The notes: a model not told the origin generated them from the letters alone. A DNA stretch of 64,000 bases from Bugula neritina (GCA_964035545.1 OZ037767.1:11081081-11145080); one strand, 5' to 3'; shown: positions 19,501 through 34,500, numbered from the stretch's first letter. Translations and numbers: made by a program.

Positions 19501-22500
19501 AAACGGCCTGTCATACACAATGCGTTGGCAAATGACATTGACATTACACTTTGCTTCTCGCCTACAGCCGTTTGTTTTTAAATCCACGTCATCGGCAAAC
19601 CGTCCTTAGATATTATAAAAGCGGAAAATGCAAACTATAAAAAAATGTTTTAATTCAGCTCGCTAAAATTTAAACTGCGCATTAAAACACAAAAGTTGTG
19701 CTCACTAATGGCAACCAGCCAATTAGATCAAATCCGCATAAGCTTTCCGCATTACCCGCTCAGCATGTTATCCGCATGAAATCTGTCTGAAACCCGCACA
19801 CAACAACCTATTTTTGGGCTAGACGAATTTTCCGCATGAGAAATCCATGTCATGTGATCTTACATGAAGAAAGAGAAACGGTATATCCTACAGTGACTAT
19901 CAACAAGTACACTAACAATAAGACTCAGCAGTGTCAAAGAGAACAACACAGTTTGACAGCTAGTGCGCACGTACCGATTTACTGAGGTCACTGGAAGTGG
20001 TAAGAGCTTTTAGAGCGTGTTCTATTGATGCCTGTGTGCATATACCATTGTTCTGGGCTGCCTGGCCTTCCAGCGTACTGACAATGTCACTCAGTATAGA
20101 ACTGTAGGCTATAGTTTGGGAGTTTTTGTCCAGAGGCGACTATAATTACAGTATATACTATACGTAACATTGACTTACACACAGAGAATATATCACACCA
20201 ACTAGATGATGATCACAAGACAAAACAAATACTGCATTAAGAGAAGTACCCTCATAAACTTGGAGAATTTGTCCCTAGCCCCAGGGTAGTCGCCCTTTCT
20301 GAGACAGTCCAGGCCCCAGGAGGACCAGATGATGGTCGTTTCTAAACCAAACTTTGTGGATATTTCCAGGGCCAGTTGAGGTCTCTCGTCCTCTATCAGC
20401 TTGTCCCTTAGCCGTCTGCAACAAATATCAAATCACCTGATATTATATTATACTATATACTCACGTGAATTTATAGTCACTATCCCTGTGAGAAACCCCT
20501 GGTGGAAAGGGTTTTTGTTAAAGCGGGCTAAGGACTTATTTAAATGGGGCACAGAAGCAATTATTACTGGATGCTCTTCCTAACATCACCAATGGCCTTT
20601 GTCAGGTTCGAACCCACGGCTTCGTGTTCACAAAGCAGACGCTTTAACCCCTAAATACTAACTTGATATTATATATATCACACTATATACTAATTTGATA
20701 TTATATATACTATTAACTATATAATATATACTAACCTGATGTTATATATACTAATCTGATATTATATATATTACACTATATATACAACCTGATATTATAT
20801 TATACTATACACTAACATGATATTATATATTATATACTAACCTGATGTTATCCATCTTGGCGAGCTCGTCAACCGTAGGAAGGTCAAGGTAATAGTGAGT
20901 TATCAGAAGATTGAGCACGTCAACTCTGTTGTTGTAATCTTCACACAGAGCAACACCATCAACACAATGCTCTCTCACAAACATCAGCTTGGCACTGAGC
21001 AGTAGGAACTTCATCATACTACAAGGCATACAGAGAAGTATAACACTTATTGAGCTTTAAAGGAAATAGATGAACAGATGAAAAACTAAGACATAGCTAG
21101 AAGCAGCACAAAGTTGGGGGTGACAGAGTACAGTATTCTACAACCTGTCCAGGTGCTGCTTCAAGCAATTCCCTACTAATGAATATACAGTTTTAATTAA
21201 TATCTACAGTTATTTACTGTATTTGTTACGAGACACCACCATGATGCAGGAGAGAGACCAACAAGTGGATGAACACACTTTATGAGCATTGACTATGGAA
21301 AAAAGAAAATATTAGCTGGTTGTAGGGCCTTATTCACTGAGCTAGCAGGACTTCTTGTACAAACCACACTTTAGGCATGTGTTGCTCTATGAAAAGCATT
21401 ACCGACCCTCTATTGAGTCACAACCATCCTATCTGAGGGACTATTGCTGAATGGTAAAGTACCTGAAGACAAGATTGTAGTCTACTTCCTGGTTGATAGT
21501 CTCTGGTCTCAAAGGTTTGATAATACGGGACAGCGTCTCACACAGACTCAGCATGTGTCTGGCACACTCCACCTCATTGCTGTACATCTTCAGTATAGCA
21601 GTGCAGAGAGAGACACTAGGTGCCTGACAATTACAAACAGAGTTATACAGTTTTGGTTAGTTGAAAAAGAAAATTAAACTAATTGTGGCTTAAATAAAAT
21701 CTCAGGTGAGTTTACAACTACCATCGTTGTGAGGACCCTCAGTGCAAAGGACTTTTACAATCAGGGGTATAAATTAGGGCTATCAATTTATTTCATGCCT
21801 TAGAGAAATTATACAATTTTAATGTATTTGATAACCATCTGGAATAATGGTGAGCCGAAATAAATTCAGCTTCAGTCATATATTATCAATTCAACTGCTG
21901 ATTCCTGCCTCTATCACAAAAGAGTCCATTTGGTGAGAATTTAATGCACTATTCTTATAGTTAGCTATCAGCTAGTGCTAAATATCCTCCCATAAATATC
22001 ATTCCATAACTGCTGTATACCAGCTCATATCGTCCCATAAATTATTTACCATTGATTGAATGATGTGGTCATCAATAAAATGGAAAGGTAGTGAATATCT
22101 TTATAGGCATAATGCGCATTTGATTTGCTATATCAACATACTTAATATATCAGCACTACAGAAACTTATGGTGAGTAAACACTACCGCAATATAGCACTA
22201 GTTCCAACTTCTATCCACTATCAATACAACGAAAGGGTTCGTTACCAGCCAAAATGAGTTTGCGTTTTTACCATCATACTACACTGTCACTACTGAAATA
22301 GAATTTAATGTAGTGACTATTACTTGAAAAGATAGCCTGGGCTTTAGGAAGTGTGGAAGCCCCTTTCTCCCTCCCCTACAGTGATGGAAATTAGTTAGTT
22401 TAAGCAGTTGTAAAATTGAATATCGGCAAATAATAAGGTGTCAGCCGATATTACTTGTTAACATGAAAGCGTTATAGCTGAAATAACCAGGTAGGAGATA

Positions 22501-25500
22501 CATGTGTGCAGAGCGGGGCGCAACACTTGAACACCCAACAATTTAACATAAAAGCTACAGGACTGCTGCTAAAGCCAAAATATAAAGTTGCGTTTATACC
22601 TTCACGATTTTCGGTCAAAATTTCAATTTGGCCGGGTTGAAATTTCTCCGAGTTGCATTGCATTGTAAAAGCCACTCGTTGAAATTTTTGTACTGTGATA
22701 ACTCAATCGGCCAATTTTAGAATAGGAGTAATAACTCCTTGCAAACATCGTTATTTAGTTATTACTTTGGCGATTAGACAACGTACTTATACGGTTATAA
22801 TTATATAGCCTACGCCTTCTCAATTATCGCTTTTATGCTTTCCGCTTCACTAATTCACGACGTTTACAAAGGGCATCAAATAGCTATTATGCGAGTCAAA
22901 TTTCAATTTCAGAAAGTGAGCAACCGCATCAATATGATTTCAACGAGTTTCAGTTTGACTATAAAGGGGTACCCGGACAAGCATTATTAACTTAAACTCG
23001 GTACTTTTTACAGCAGAGGTATAAACGCAACTTAAGAGCTGCCAGAAAATATTTGAAAATCAGACTTCCAAAACATGATTTCAGTCTAGTTGATTACTTT
23101 AAAATAACCGGTCATCAACAATAATGTCTACAAAATTACACCTATATAAAAATGTTGTGCTTTCAATAGCCTTAGAGATGAACATCTAATGAAAAGCTTG
23201 CGGTTAGCATTCACAGCAACTACAAGTAATGTGTATGCAGAGTGATTCTCCCAGCCAACCTCTAAACTTGTTAAAATAGTTATAACTTTAGACTAAGTTC
23301 CTAGGACAGTCAGTGTAAGAAGGAAGACAGCTACCCGTGCCGTAACACACTAATGTGGATTAGAAAAGTTACCGTGTGAGAGAGAACCTGGAGATGATAA
23401 AATGTATATAATTAAATCAAACTACACTTTCACAGAAGTACAGCATTGATTAGTCTACAAAATCGGAGTTACGACTCCAACGAAGATATTTTAATGCGGC
23501 TACAGCTCCCTGGGAGTTGTCTTATTAATATTGACAAAAATGCATAACTTCATGCAGTCACCATAAACACCTGTCTAACTATCAAGTGAGTAGATAAATA
23601 GGTCTAGTAAGGCAGCAGCAGTAGAAAATCTCAATACCCTAATTTCTTTTATTATCTATAAATTTTTGTTTGGGGGCATTACTGCACCCACCTCACCATA
23701 CTGGAAGGAAGCTAGTTCCCAACAACTTGTTACACACATGGCTCCCGGAGTGAAGTACTAAAGAGAGGAGGCTGTGACTCGACACGTATATAACTTACGT
23801 GGTCAAACAGGAACTCATTTCTAATCTCTTCATTCTCTTCTGGATCGGTTGTGAGACACCATTCAGGGTCAGCCATGTCAGAGGTCACCGGTTTAATAAT
23901 ACTGTCAGGGGTTTCAGCAAGTGGTGCAGAGGAGGCAGCTATAATATAGTACAATACACTATAGTACAGTGTACACTACAGCGCAGTGTGCACTACAGTA
24001 CAGTGTACACTACAGCGCAGTGTGCACTACAGTACAGTGTACACTACAGCACAATGTGCACTACAGTACAGTGTACACTACAGTACAGTGTGCACTACAA
24101 TACAGTGTGCACTACAGTACAGTGTATACTACAGTACAGTGTACACTACAGTGCAGTGTACACTACAGCGCAGTGTACACTACAGTACAGTGTATACTAC
24201 AATACAGTGTGCACTACAGTGCAGTACAATACACTACAGCACAGTGCGCACTACAATACAGCTCCCTTCCCTGCTCTAAAACTTATGATACATTTTCTTG
24301 GAAAATCCAATTGGATAAGTGAAAATTGCATTGTTTTTAATCGTAAACTCAAGGTTTTCAACTCGACATGTATGCCACTTGATCTAACTGAAGGTTGCAT
24401 TCCACACAGGTCAGTACCAGTTCCATTACATTCTATACTACAATATAACGTATACTATTGACCACCTGCTGATTGTACAACATACACTACCTGATAACTT
24501 TTCCCGGAGTCGTCTCCCACCAGCATCCTGTTCTCCCTGAACCTCCTTAGATTTGAACATGACGTCGTAACAGTCGTCACACACTCTCACACTCCTCCCC
24601 CCTACTGGAGCCGTACGCGGCGAGCAGTTTGCACACACGACTCTGCCACAGCGACGGCAATGATGTCTCCGGTTAAACTGCAGCATAAAAGGTTGACCAA
24701 TTGGAAGAACGGAGTTTAGAGGTCTTGCACAAGCTGGTGTCAGTTATCATTGTGATGTCAGATGATAGTTATAACACAGAGACCAACCACAAATATGTCT
24801 ACCACAGGTTACTCTATTAAAGCTACAATTTTAGCTGCACACTTCACATATATTGGATGTGAAAATTTTCTTGTCTTGACCAGTGAAATTGGCACCCAAA
24901 ATGAAGCTAATAAGAGACTGCAACACAAAAACCGGTTTTCTAATTTTAACAACATTAAAATGAGGAAAATTTGATGCCAGTTTTACATGTTGAAAGTGAT
25001 TGAGTAAATCAGGAAAAATATCATAATAAAGCAGTTTCTTATCATAAAGAAAAAAAATTGCAGACAAAACATGTGAGCTGTAGACATATTAAAACGCAGA
25101 TATACCTTTCTTGAATTTAAAACTACTTGTCAGAAAATTTAACATATTTATATCAGCTAATGAAATGATCTATAAGATGAGACGAGACATGCCAGCATAC
25201 TGACCATGCTGAAAGGGTCCAGCTGACAGAGCATACACCTGTCTGTGTGGTCATCCGGGACCCACTCATGTCTGGCCGGTGCTCGCTCAGGAATCACAAA
25301 CTTTCTACTCTTCTCTGGGAGAGACGAGGAAAGATTTAATGAAGAACTGCTGGAGAGAGTTAAAAGATTGCCAGGAGCAGTGGTGGTGCGATTTAGCCGA
25401 GATGACGGGCTCTGAAACATACCCCCGCATTGTTTCACAATATAGACTGGAATATGAGTGCTATGGTGCTTACAGACAGGAAATTTACTGCCATGTAAAG

Positions 25501-28500
25501 AGTAAGCGCTATCAGTGACTGGTGTGAAGTAGAGCGCCATCTATCCCATAAATATGCCAAAGTCTGTGAAGTTATTTCTATGATAAATTTTCGCCACATA
25601 AAACCATAAACTTTTAGAGAACTTGTAATATACTATGTAGAATCATTTAGCTTAAGCTGTATTTATATTTTACTAAAATCATAATAGACTAAACAACACA
25701 ATTACAGAACACTACCTACGCTACCAAATTTTATGCTAGCACTGTATACTTGTAAAGTTAGCACTATATACCTGTGAGGTTAGCACTATACACCTGTGAG
25801 GTTAGCATTGTACACCTGTGAGGTTAGCACTATATACCTGTGAGGTTAGCACTATATACCTGTGAGGTTAGCACTGTATACCTGTGAGGTTAGCACTGTA
25901 TACCTGTGAGGTTAGCACTATATACCTGTGAGGTTAGCACTATATACCTGCGAGGTTAGCACTATATACCTGTGAGGTTAGCACTATATACCTGTGAGGT
26001 TAGCACTATATACCTGCGAGGTTAGCACTATATACCTGTGAGGTTAGCACTATATACCTGTGAGGTTAGCACTATATACCTGTGAGGTTAGCACTATACA
26101 CCTGTGAGGTTAGCACTATATACCTGTGAGGTTAGCACTGTATACCTGTGAAGCAGAAGGAGACGATCTCCGCAGTGAAGAACCAAGCAGAGCTTTCTGT
26201 AGAGGACTTATACTGGAAGAAGAGTCAGTCTTAGCCAAAGTTCTTGCATGCTGGGGAATTAATGCGGACATCTTACCACTGCCCCCTAAAACAAAAACAA
26301 GAAACTGCAAAAAACACAAATCCTTCTATGGTTAAAAAGCTCACTTTGTTTATTCAATTCAAGTATTCGTGAATAACTTGTGCAGGTCTAATCTATTCGA
26401 CCAGAGCTAGTTGCTCAGTATAAACTCATGACTGTATATTCACAGATCTACTGTAACAGGATTTTAACCTGCTGACAATTACCTATTGGAAGTTGTCTGG
26501 ATTTACGTCTGGGAAGGGTGTTACTAATATTCTATTTAGTATACAGCTTTATACTTTGGCATCATAGATTCAATTTCATGAGCACACAACTCTTTCTCAA
26601 AAGGAGTAAATTTCAAGCTTTCAACTAACATAAAATAATGCCAAGCATCAGCAAATCTTCAGCTAGTAAAAGCTTTAGCTCTCTGAAAATTCCATACTGA
26701 AAAAAAAATTGGTTAAATTTATCACTAGCCTAAATATTGAGAAAAAGCAAAGCGTGGAAAATATCCTATCCTTCAACAGTTACAGTGTATAATTTACAAG
26801 TCATGACCTTAGTTGTGAATATTGTGTTTATAAAACCGATAGCATAGTAACCTTTTAGCATATATAAATCTAAAACACATCGTGATACAAGTTATAGATA
26901 GCACTCTATTCTAGATCATACAAAGGTCATACAAACCGAGTGCATGTGGTGACAGACTCAGGATAGGGAAATGAACGGCCTTCTCAGCGTAGGAAACTAG
27001 CAGCTCGTCAACTTCCTGTGTAAAGTTGAACGTGTCGGAGGACGAGTCGCGCAGAAAGCCGACTACTTGCTGTGCCCATGTGATCTTCGCATTCATTAGC
27101 AGTTGTTCAAACATGAGCAGGGGAGTGAATATGAGGGGCTTGTACAGAGCGTGACTGTCAGCATCAATACACTGGAGCATCTGTGAGAACGTGGGCAATT
27201 TATCAGAGTATATAATAATATATTACACTATATGAAAGTACATTACAGTATATAACAATATATAATAATAATACCTTACAGCAAAGGATAAAATAACCAG
27301 AGGAGATAGTGCAACTGTACGCTTACACTAGTGGTCATATAGTATATACAGTAACTTACCTGTACTACTGATCATATGATATATACAGTAAATACCTATA
27401 CTAGTGATCATATAGTATATGCAGTAACTTACCTGTACACCTATACTAGTGATCATATGGTATATACAGTAACTTACCTGCACACCAATACTAGTGATCA
27501 TATAATATATACAGTAACTTACCTGTACACCAATAGTCCCAAGCTGTACTTTCTCCCTCTGCCTGTCACCAAGGCAACCAGCCATTTGGTTGTTCATGAA
27601 GTTGAGTAGGAGGGACATGCTGCTGGGTTTACTCAGCTGACTCAACACGTCAATACACAGCGTGAAGCTGTCATTAAATTCCGCCTCCAAAGATCTCTTC
27701 AGAACTGCCGTGACATCTCCGCTCTCTCCCTCTCCATCTAAACTGCTCACTAGATACTGTTTGTACACCATCTATGAAATATAACCACTTATTAGACACC
27801 ATCTATGAAACATAACTCTAATCACTATACATAATCTATGAAATATAACTGCTTTTAACAAGTCATTTCAATTTATTGCACTGCATAATCTTCACGTATA
27901 ACATGAATGTTTTTGAAATCATATATATTATAGAAGGCTAATATGCGTATAATGTGTATGATATGCGTATAAAATGCATATATGTAATATGCACATAATA
28001 TGTGTATAGCATGCTTATAAGATGGGTATAAGATGCCTACAATGTGTATAATTAGTATGTGTATACTGTGTATAATATGCATATAAAATGTTGATATCAT
28101 GAGTATAATATGCATATTGTATGCATATAAGATGCATATGGTATTTTTGCCACCTTTCTCCACCATTTTTTGATCTGGTGGCGGAATAAGCATATGGTAT
28201 GTGTACATAACAATATATAATATATAAAATGTATAAAATTTGAAGAGAAGTAACTCACTGTTCTGAGATCACCCGGAATGTTCTTTGTAAAGTCGGCTAG
28301 TTTCAAGGCAAACTTGTATTCGTGAGCATCGAAAAGGAGGTGGAAGACAGAATTTGGGTCGCTGACGAGTAACTCCGCCACATGCTGCCAGTCAGACGCC
28401 AGAATCTTTATCACCTAAAGTTGCAAGATAAACTTAGAACTTCTGTTGTTGAAAAATTCAATTGGAAATAAAACTACGCCAGGCAAAAAGTATTTTACAA

Positions 28501-31500
28501 GAGTCAAGGTCAAATTTCCAACAAAATAGCCACGTGAAGTATGACATTCGGAGAAAATATTGTAAACTTATTTGGGACTTGTGTGTTTAATTAGCCAAGA
28601 AATAAAGCTTTGTCATTATAATAAATCAGAATATTAACAAAAGACCGATTTTTTCCTTCATTGCTTCACAACTTCCAACTACAAAGTAGAAGTTACATGA
28701 CGTCACGCCCCAACATTTTACCACGTAACAGATAGAAATATCCTTGTTATTAAAATCCTTGCTTATAAAACGTTTCGTTAAATCAGATTGGCTGCTAGCC
28801 AACCCACTCCTTTACAGTTTTAGAAAAAGCATGCGACTGTTCACGTTTACAACAATTCTGGTTTAAAATTTTTTATGCGATTAATTTCAAGTTGAATGTA
28901 ATAAATAAACAAATTGCAGAGTAAGGAATTCAATTTCAAATATATCCATACAAGTTAATAGAAAACAGGTTTTAAATCTTTTCAAGTCATTGTTTGAAAT
29001 TTATGAAGCTTCACTTTACCACAAGAGATGTTGAGTTTATTGTTCACCTAAAGGAACTTTAATCTACGGTATTTTTTAATCTAAGTTGAACAGATGCAAT
29101 AGCAAAGTCATTACAAGACATAACAAGTTACTGCCTGTGTAATTGAGCTTGCAGCTCTTTACAACAGGAGATCCAAACACTATGCTTGACTAGAAAGTGC
29201 TATATCAAACATATGTGTGTATGAAGCTACATGCATGTCTATTTGTATTGGACGACACCAATAATAAATCTATTTTTGCTAACAAACACAATAGTTTTAG
29301 CTTTTTGCATGCAATTAGTTGTATAATTTTCTTTCCCTGTACAATTGGTTGAGTAATGAATGCCCCACCTTAGCTGAGCAGCCCTCCACAACTACATCCT
29401 GTTTAGCTACGGCGTGGAGCATGATGCGGTGGAAGGCGGACATTCTCTCGATAACGGTTTGGATGTAAGATACAAGACGGCCATCTTGTATGTCCAGCAG
29501 CCGTCTTTCACAAACAGGAAGTATGATGAGACATTTCTCCACAGTCCAGCGTGACTCGTGTACACAGGAAATAGAAATGTGAGTTTGCAGCCTCTCACAG
29601 GTCAGACGCTTTATACAGGCCAGAGATTCATTGGAGACCCTGTAGACACCCACAATACATTATATAGACCTGAGGCTAAGTAAAAAAGAAGTTAGAGAAA
29701 TATCCTTAATTGACATTAAAACAGCAGAATGTAAGTCTGCATACATATTTATGCAGTTTGTAGGCCTATATAGCAGATTTAGAATACAAATTTTTACGCG
29801 CATTCTAGACAAAAAATGAACTTCCAGACTGATGCAGATAATCTACAATTAGTACACTTAGAGTTGTCTTCTATACTGAGTACATATGACACTTTCCATT
29901 AAACAAACACAAGTGCTGTACAGTGATAGTATGGCACCTCTCTGAAGCACACTGTATAAGTGCATAGTCTTGTAATGCTGTCCATTCTATTGGCGGGTTA
30001 ACCACCAGTGCCAGCAGCTGATCTACCATCCTAACAACAACTCCAAACTTGTCGGCCGTGCACAGGGCATCCAGGCAGCGCCTAGCAGCATGTTCTAGAT
30101 ATTGGCGACTCCTATGTGTGAGAATTGCTGACTTAATGTGATGAGGAATACTTGACTTGGACATCTGTTCAACAAAGAATACATAACGATAGGAAATCTC
30201 AACAAATTGAGAGAACAGGAAATTAAATGAACTGCTAATGTCAATAAAGGAGAATATTGCAATTTAATCCATTTCTGCAAACTATAATTAATTTGGTTTT
30301 AAAAATCAACTTCCAATTTCCAAAATTTAGAAATTATATTTTAAAATCATGTTAGTTTCTAGAGAAATTATAACCCTATTCAGAAATAGTTACTTTCAGT
30401 AAATTTTATTTTTTCCAAATGTCACAGGAATTGTCTACTTTTTGGAACAGTTTTTATAAGAGCCCCCAAAACAACAAATCTTAATAGTGTTACTTTGCAA
30501 CATAGAAGCTGAGAAAATTATCAACGATTTTTGGTGAAATAGGTAACGTAATCTAAAACTACGTTTTGCGCTAAAAATTCGGCAAAAAACAACTTGTTCA
30601 TAATTTAAAGTAAAATATAGTAATATAAATATTTTAAATCATGCATGCATGTGTTTTCAGGGTGGTGTAACCTGCCACCGTGAAAACACCTCTTTTGATG
30701 TTATTAAACATCTTTCGAGTCTCTAATTTTAAGCAATGCAAACTAATACAACTATTTTAAAAAGATGCTTAGGCTATAACCCTGTCTCCTCATCTCCAAA
30801 ACACTCTATTTTAGTTTTTGCAATGAAGTAACACTCTTCGATTTACCTGATCAATGGATGTGATCTCTTCATGAGTACACTCACACAAAGGGAGGATATA
30901 CTCCTCTAGATATCTGTGCAGACTAACGTGCTGTTCTCGGAGAGTTCTGCTATCAAAATGCTGCTCCGGGTGAGAGTGAAGTTTGATATCCTCGTATATG
31001 ATGTCGAGCAGCATGGCGACTATAGGTGACTTCTCAGTCAAATACTACCAAACAAGACACAATACCAGGGTAAGAATGTGAGAATACACACAAAGAGCAA
31101 TGACACGCAAACACACATGCATTTATATTTCTCTGCAAGTTCATTTATAATTTCTCATCGTGAAATGTAAGTTTAAAAAAGTTATTATAAATATAATACC
31201 TTTACCATTTGTAACATTATTAATGAATAAATATTGCAAGGTGCTTCAACAAGAATTAATGCTATATGTATTATATATGTATGTATATGAAGAGAGTCAG
31301 GTGCACCACCATTTCTCAGTTGATAAGGCAACCATCATCAGTGCACTAACCCTATGCTATACACAGTGGCACCATCTACATAAGCAATGGGCATACTTTC
31401 ACCGCCATGTCTTGATTGGGTGGCAGAAACCACTCATGTGAGTTTAGAAGCGCTATCCCTGTGAGAACCCCTGATGGAAAGGTTTTTGTTAAGCAAGCGA

Positions 31501-34500
31501 AGGACTTACTTTTTATTTTGGTAAAGGACTGTCCTTTCTAAAACCTTCAATGGCCTTTACTTGGATTTAAACCACTAACCTTGTGTTTACCAAACCAGTG
31601 CTCTAACCACTAGACCATGGGCGCTTCTTGAGTATTGGGCATACTATACCACACTAAACTGCATCCCAGCCTTTACCCACCTGTACCACCACTCTCCAGC
31701 CCTCTACCCCCCCTCCCCCCGCACTGCCCATCCCAGCCCACCACCCACCTGTACTATCTCACCCCAGCCTTCTACCCACCTGTACTACCCAATCCCAGCC
31801 TGCCACCCACCTGCACTACCCCATCCTAGCCCTCTACCCACCTGCACTGCCCCATCCCAGCCCACCACCCACCTGCACTGCTACATCAGATATCTTGAAC
31901 TTGGCCTGCTGTAACACAGTGTCTGTTCTGGTTAGCTTGTAGCTAGACTGGAAAGGATGAAGTCCCTCGTCTTCGTCCTCAGACTCCACTTCACACGTGG
32001 ATATCCTGAGAAGGGCAGAGCTCGTGTCCAGAGCAAAGCCCAGAGTGCAGTTGGTGGAGAGTACAGAGACTGAGGCTACACCGTCTACGGAGTCGTCGCT
32101 CTCGCTATCTGTCTCTACAACAGCGCGAGTGTACAATACTTGAAACGTCATAGGCTTAGATACTCAAAACATCATGTAAAAGTTACTCATTAGGGTACAC
32201 CTCTGCTATCAATAACAGGCATTGGCATAACATAAATTATATTAGAATTATAATATAATGAACACTTGTATTACCTGAAGTAGTATTAGAGTTATTATCA
32301 AGTGGTTTTTCAAGTCTGTCCATGATCAACTTCATTTCACTCCAACGTTTTGGTTGCTGATACCACAGTATCCATAGTAACAAATCAGCATGTTTGTAAT
32401 TAGGCAGAGGGTCAGACTATTCATAGAATAAAATCAAGATACAATAATATAATATATTCAAGATATAGTAATATAATATATTCAAGACATAGTAATATAA
32501 TATATTCAAGACATAGTAACATAATATATTCAAGACACTGGTTAGGTGAAGGAATCAAATGATGCATACGTTAAAATTCTCTAAAAATAGAGACGAGCTG
32601 AAAGAAAAACTTCAGAATCTTAACCAGACATGCATTACATGTGGCAGAATGTAGTTGAGTATTTGCTAGTAAGATTATACCACACACAGCACATATCTAC
32701 ATATCTTACCTCTACAACCAGTTCCGATTTCATTTTCACCAACAATTCTGGAATGCTTATCTAGAATATGCCAAAAGGAACATATGATACTAAGCAACCA
32801 ATTCGAATGTTGAACAACACAAAAGGATAACAGATTTGATTCTGATATATGATATATAATGTCCGGGAAAACACATTTCTAGTACATTAGACATGTTTCC
32901 GGCTGTTTTAAAGCTTTTCAAATAAAATTCCCTTTAAAACTTCATAGAGGTATACTGAGACACCTAAAAAGTTTGCAGATGTTTTAGAGCATTTCCAGCA
33001 GACACTTGAAAACACCCTCTAATTGCATTTAAGGATGTTTCTGTACACATGTGTATATAACCAGCAAAGTACCTGGTGATTTGTAGGGGAGATAACAACA
33101 GCATGGCGCATGTACAGAGTCATGCTGTTGGTTACATCATCCTCTATAGTGTTCGGACGGACACATTTGACAGGAAGTAAGTTTATGGAGCCGTCGTACA
33201 GGAGAAAGGAGGTGAGAGGTTTATACTCTGGGGCGAAGCGATACCAAGGGTGTTCCATGCAAAGGTCTGCAGTCAGTAAAGAAGAGTATAAAAGGTATTG
33301 TTGCAAGTAAGTAGAAATTGTTTGGAGATACCTAAACAACTTATTAGAGTCGTCACTAGACTGGTTTAAGTAAAAAAACATGTTAAGAATTCCCGTATAC
33401 AATCAACCCTTTAGAAAATTTCAATACTATGAGCTAAGCAAGCTTCACATTATCTAATAATCCACAAATGTATATTAAAATGTTCTATCAACAATAAATC
33501 ATAAGTATAGGAAAAACTCATGCATATATGAACGGATTCTTAAAATGAAATTGAAGGCATTAAATAACTAAAATAAAATGTGACTCCAACTTGAAACAAG
33601 CACGGAAATCTCAATTAGAAAAGTCATAACAAAGCATGCATCACACAAACTTATAAAAATAAGCATTAGCAATAGTACTAGTTGTGGTAGTAACAGTGGT
33701 AGTAACAGTAATAGTAGAAGTAGAATAAGTAATGGCATTCAGCAAGTATAACATGCTTAGTAATAGTTAATGAAAATATAGATTAGTAATACAAATTGTA
33801 AAGTTTAGCATTTGTCTGCAATCGCAGAAACTAAGTGTCTAGATAGCATATAGAAAGAAATGCACAGCGTCTTGATTTGCCAGGCAATTTACATAACAAT
33901 TAAGTGTAGTTATGGGAACATGCTCCAGTGAAAGTGCAATCCATGATTGTGATAACAGTAATCGTAGGTATTGCTACAATAGTCAGCAGTACTGCATTGT
34001 AACAGTAGTCGTAGTTGTGGTAGTAGTTATAGTGGTGGTAGTAGTAGTAATAGTAGCAGTAGTAGTAGTAATAGTAGCAGTAGTAATAGTAGTAGTAATG
34101 GTACTAATAGTACATTGACAATAATGTGGTGCTTCACAAAAATAACTAGGGTTATGGCCATAACAAAAGTATTATCTGTTTGTTCACACAGCAATAATAA
34201 AACATACTCTACCTGACGATACACTTTTCACTATACAACAAAAAATACATACTCAGTAAGTATTGGATGCATGTCACTCGTGCAGCCACAGTGACATAGC
34301 TACACCAGTTCACTGACAGACAGTATATAAAGTAAGCTACAACTACCACATAAACTCAACAGGAAACAGGAATAGATGTGTACATTACCTAGCTGCTGTT
34401 GTCTGCATGTAGCCCTCAGAACAAACTGCTGCAGTTCATAAATACTGCATACACCGAGTTGGCCGACCAGATAGCTGTTTCTCAACTGGAAGGCGAGCAC

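Noticed and set aside
23799-24461. 220-residue plus-strand ORF rich in YTTVQC repeats
   Set aside because: It reads through the antisense of a ZFYVE26 exon and a 20-bp minisatellite, in several frames at once.
25742-26148. CRISPR-like regular direct repeats
   Set aside because: The 22-bp units are contiguous with no unique spacers and include a eukaryotic splice donor. It is a minisatellite.
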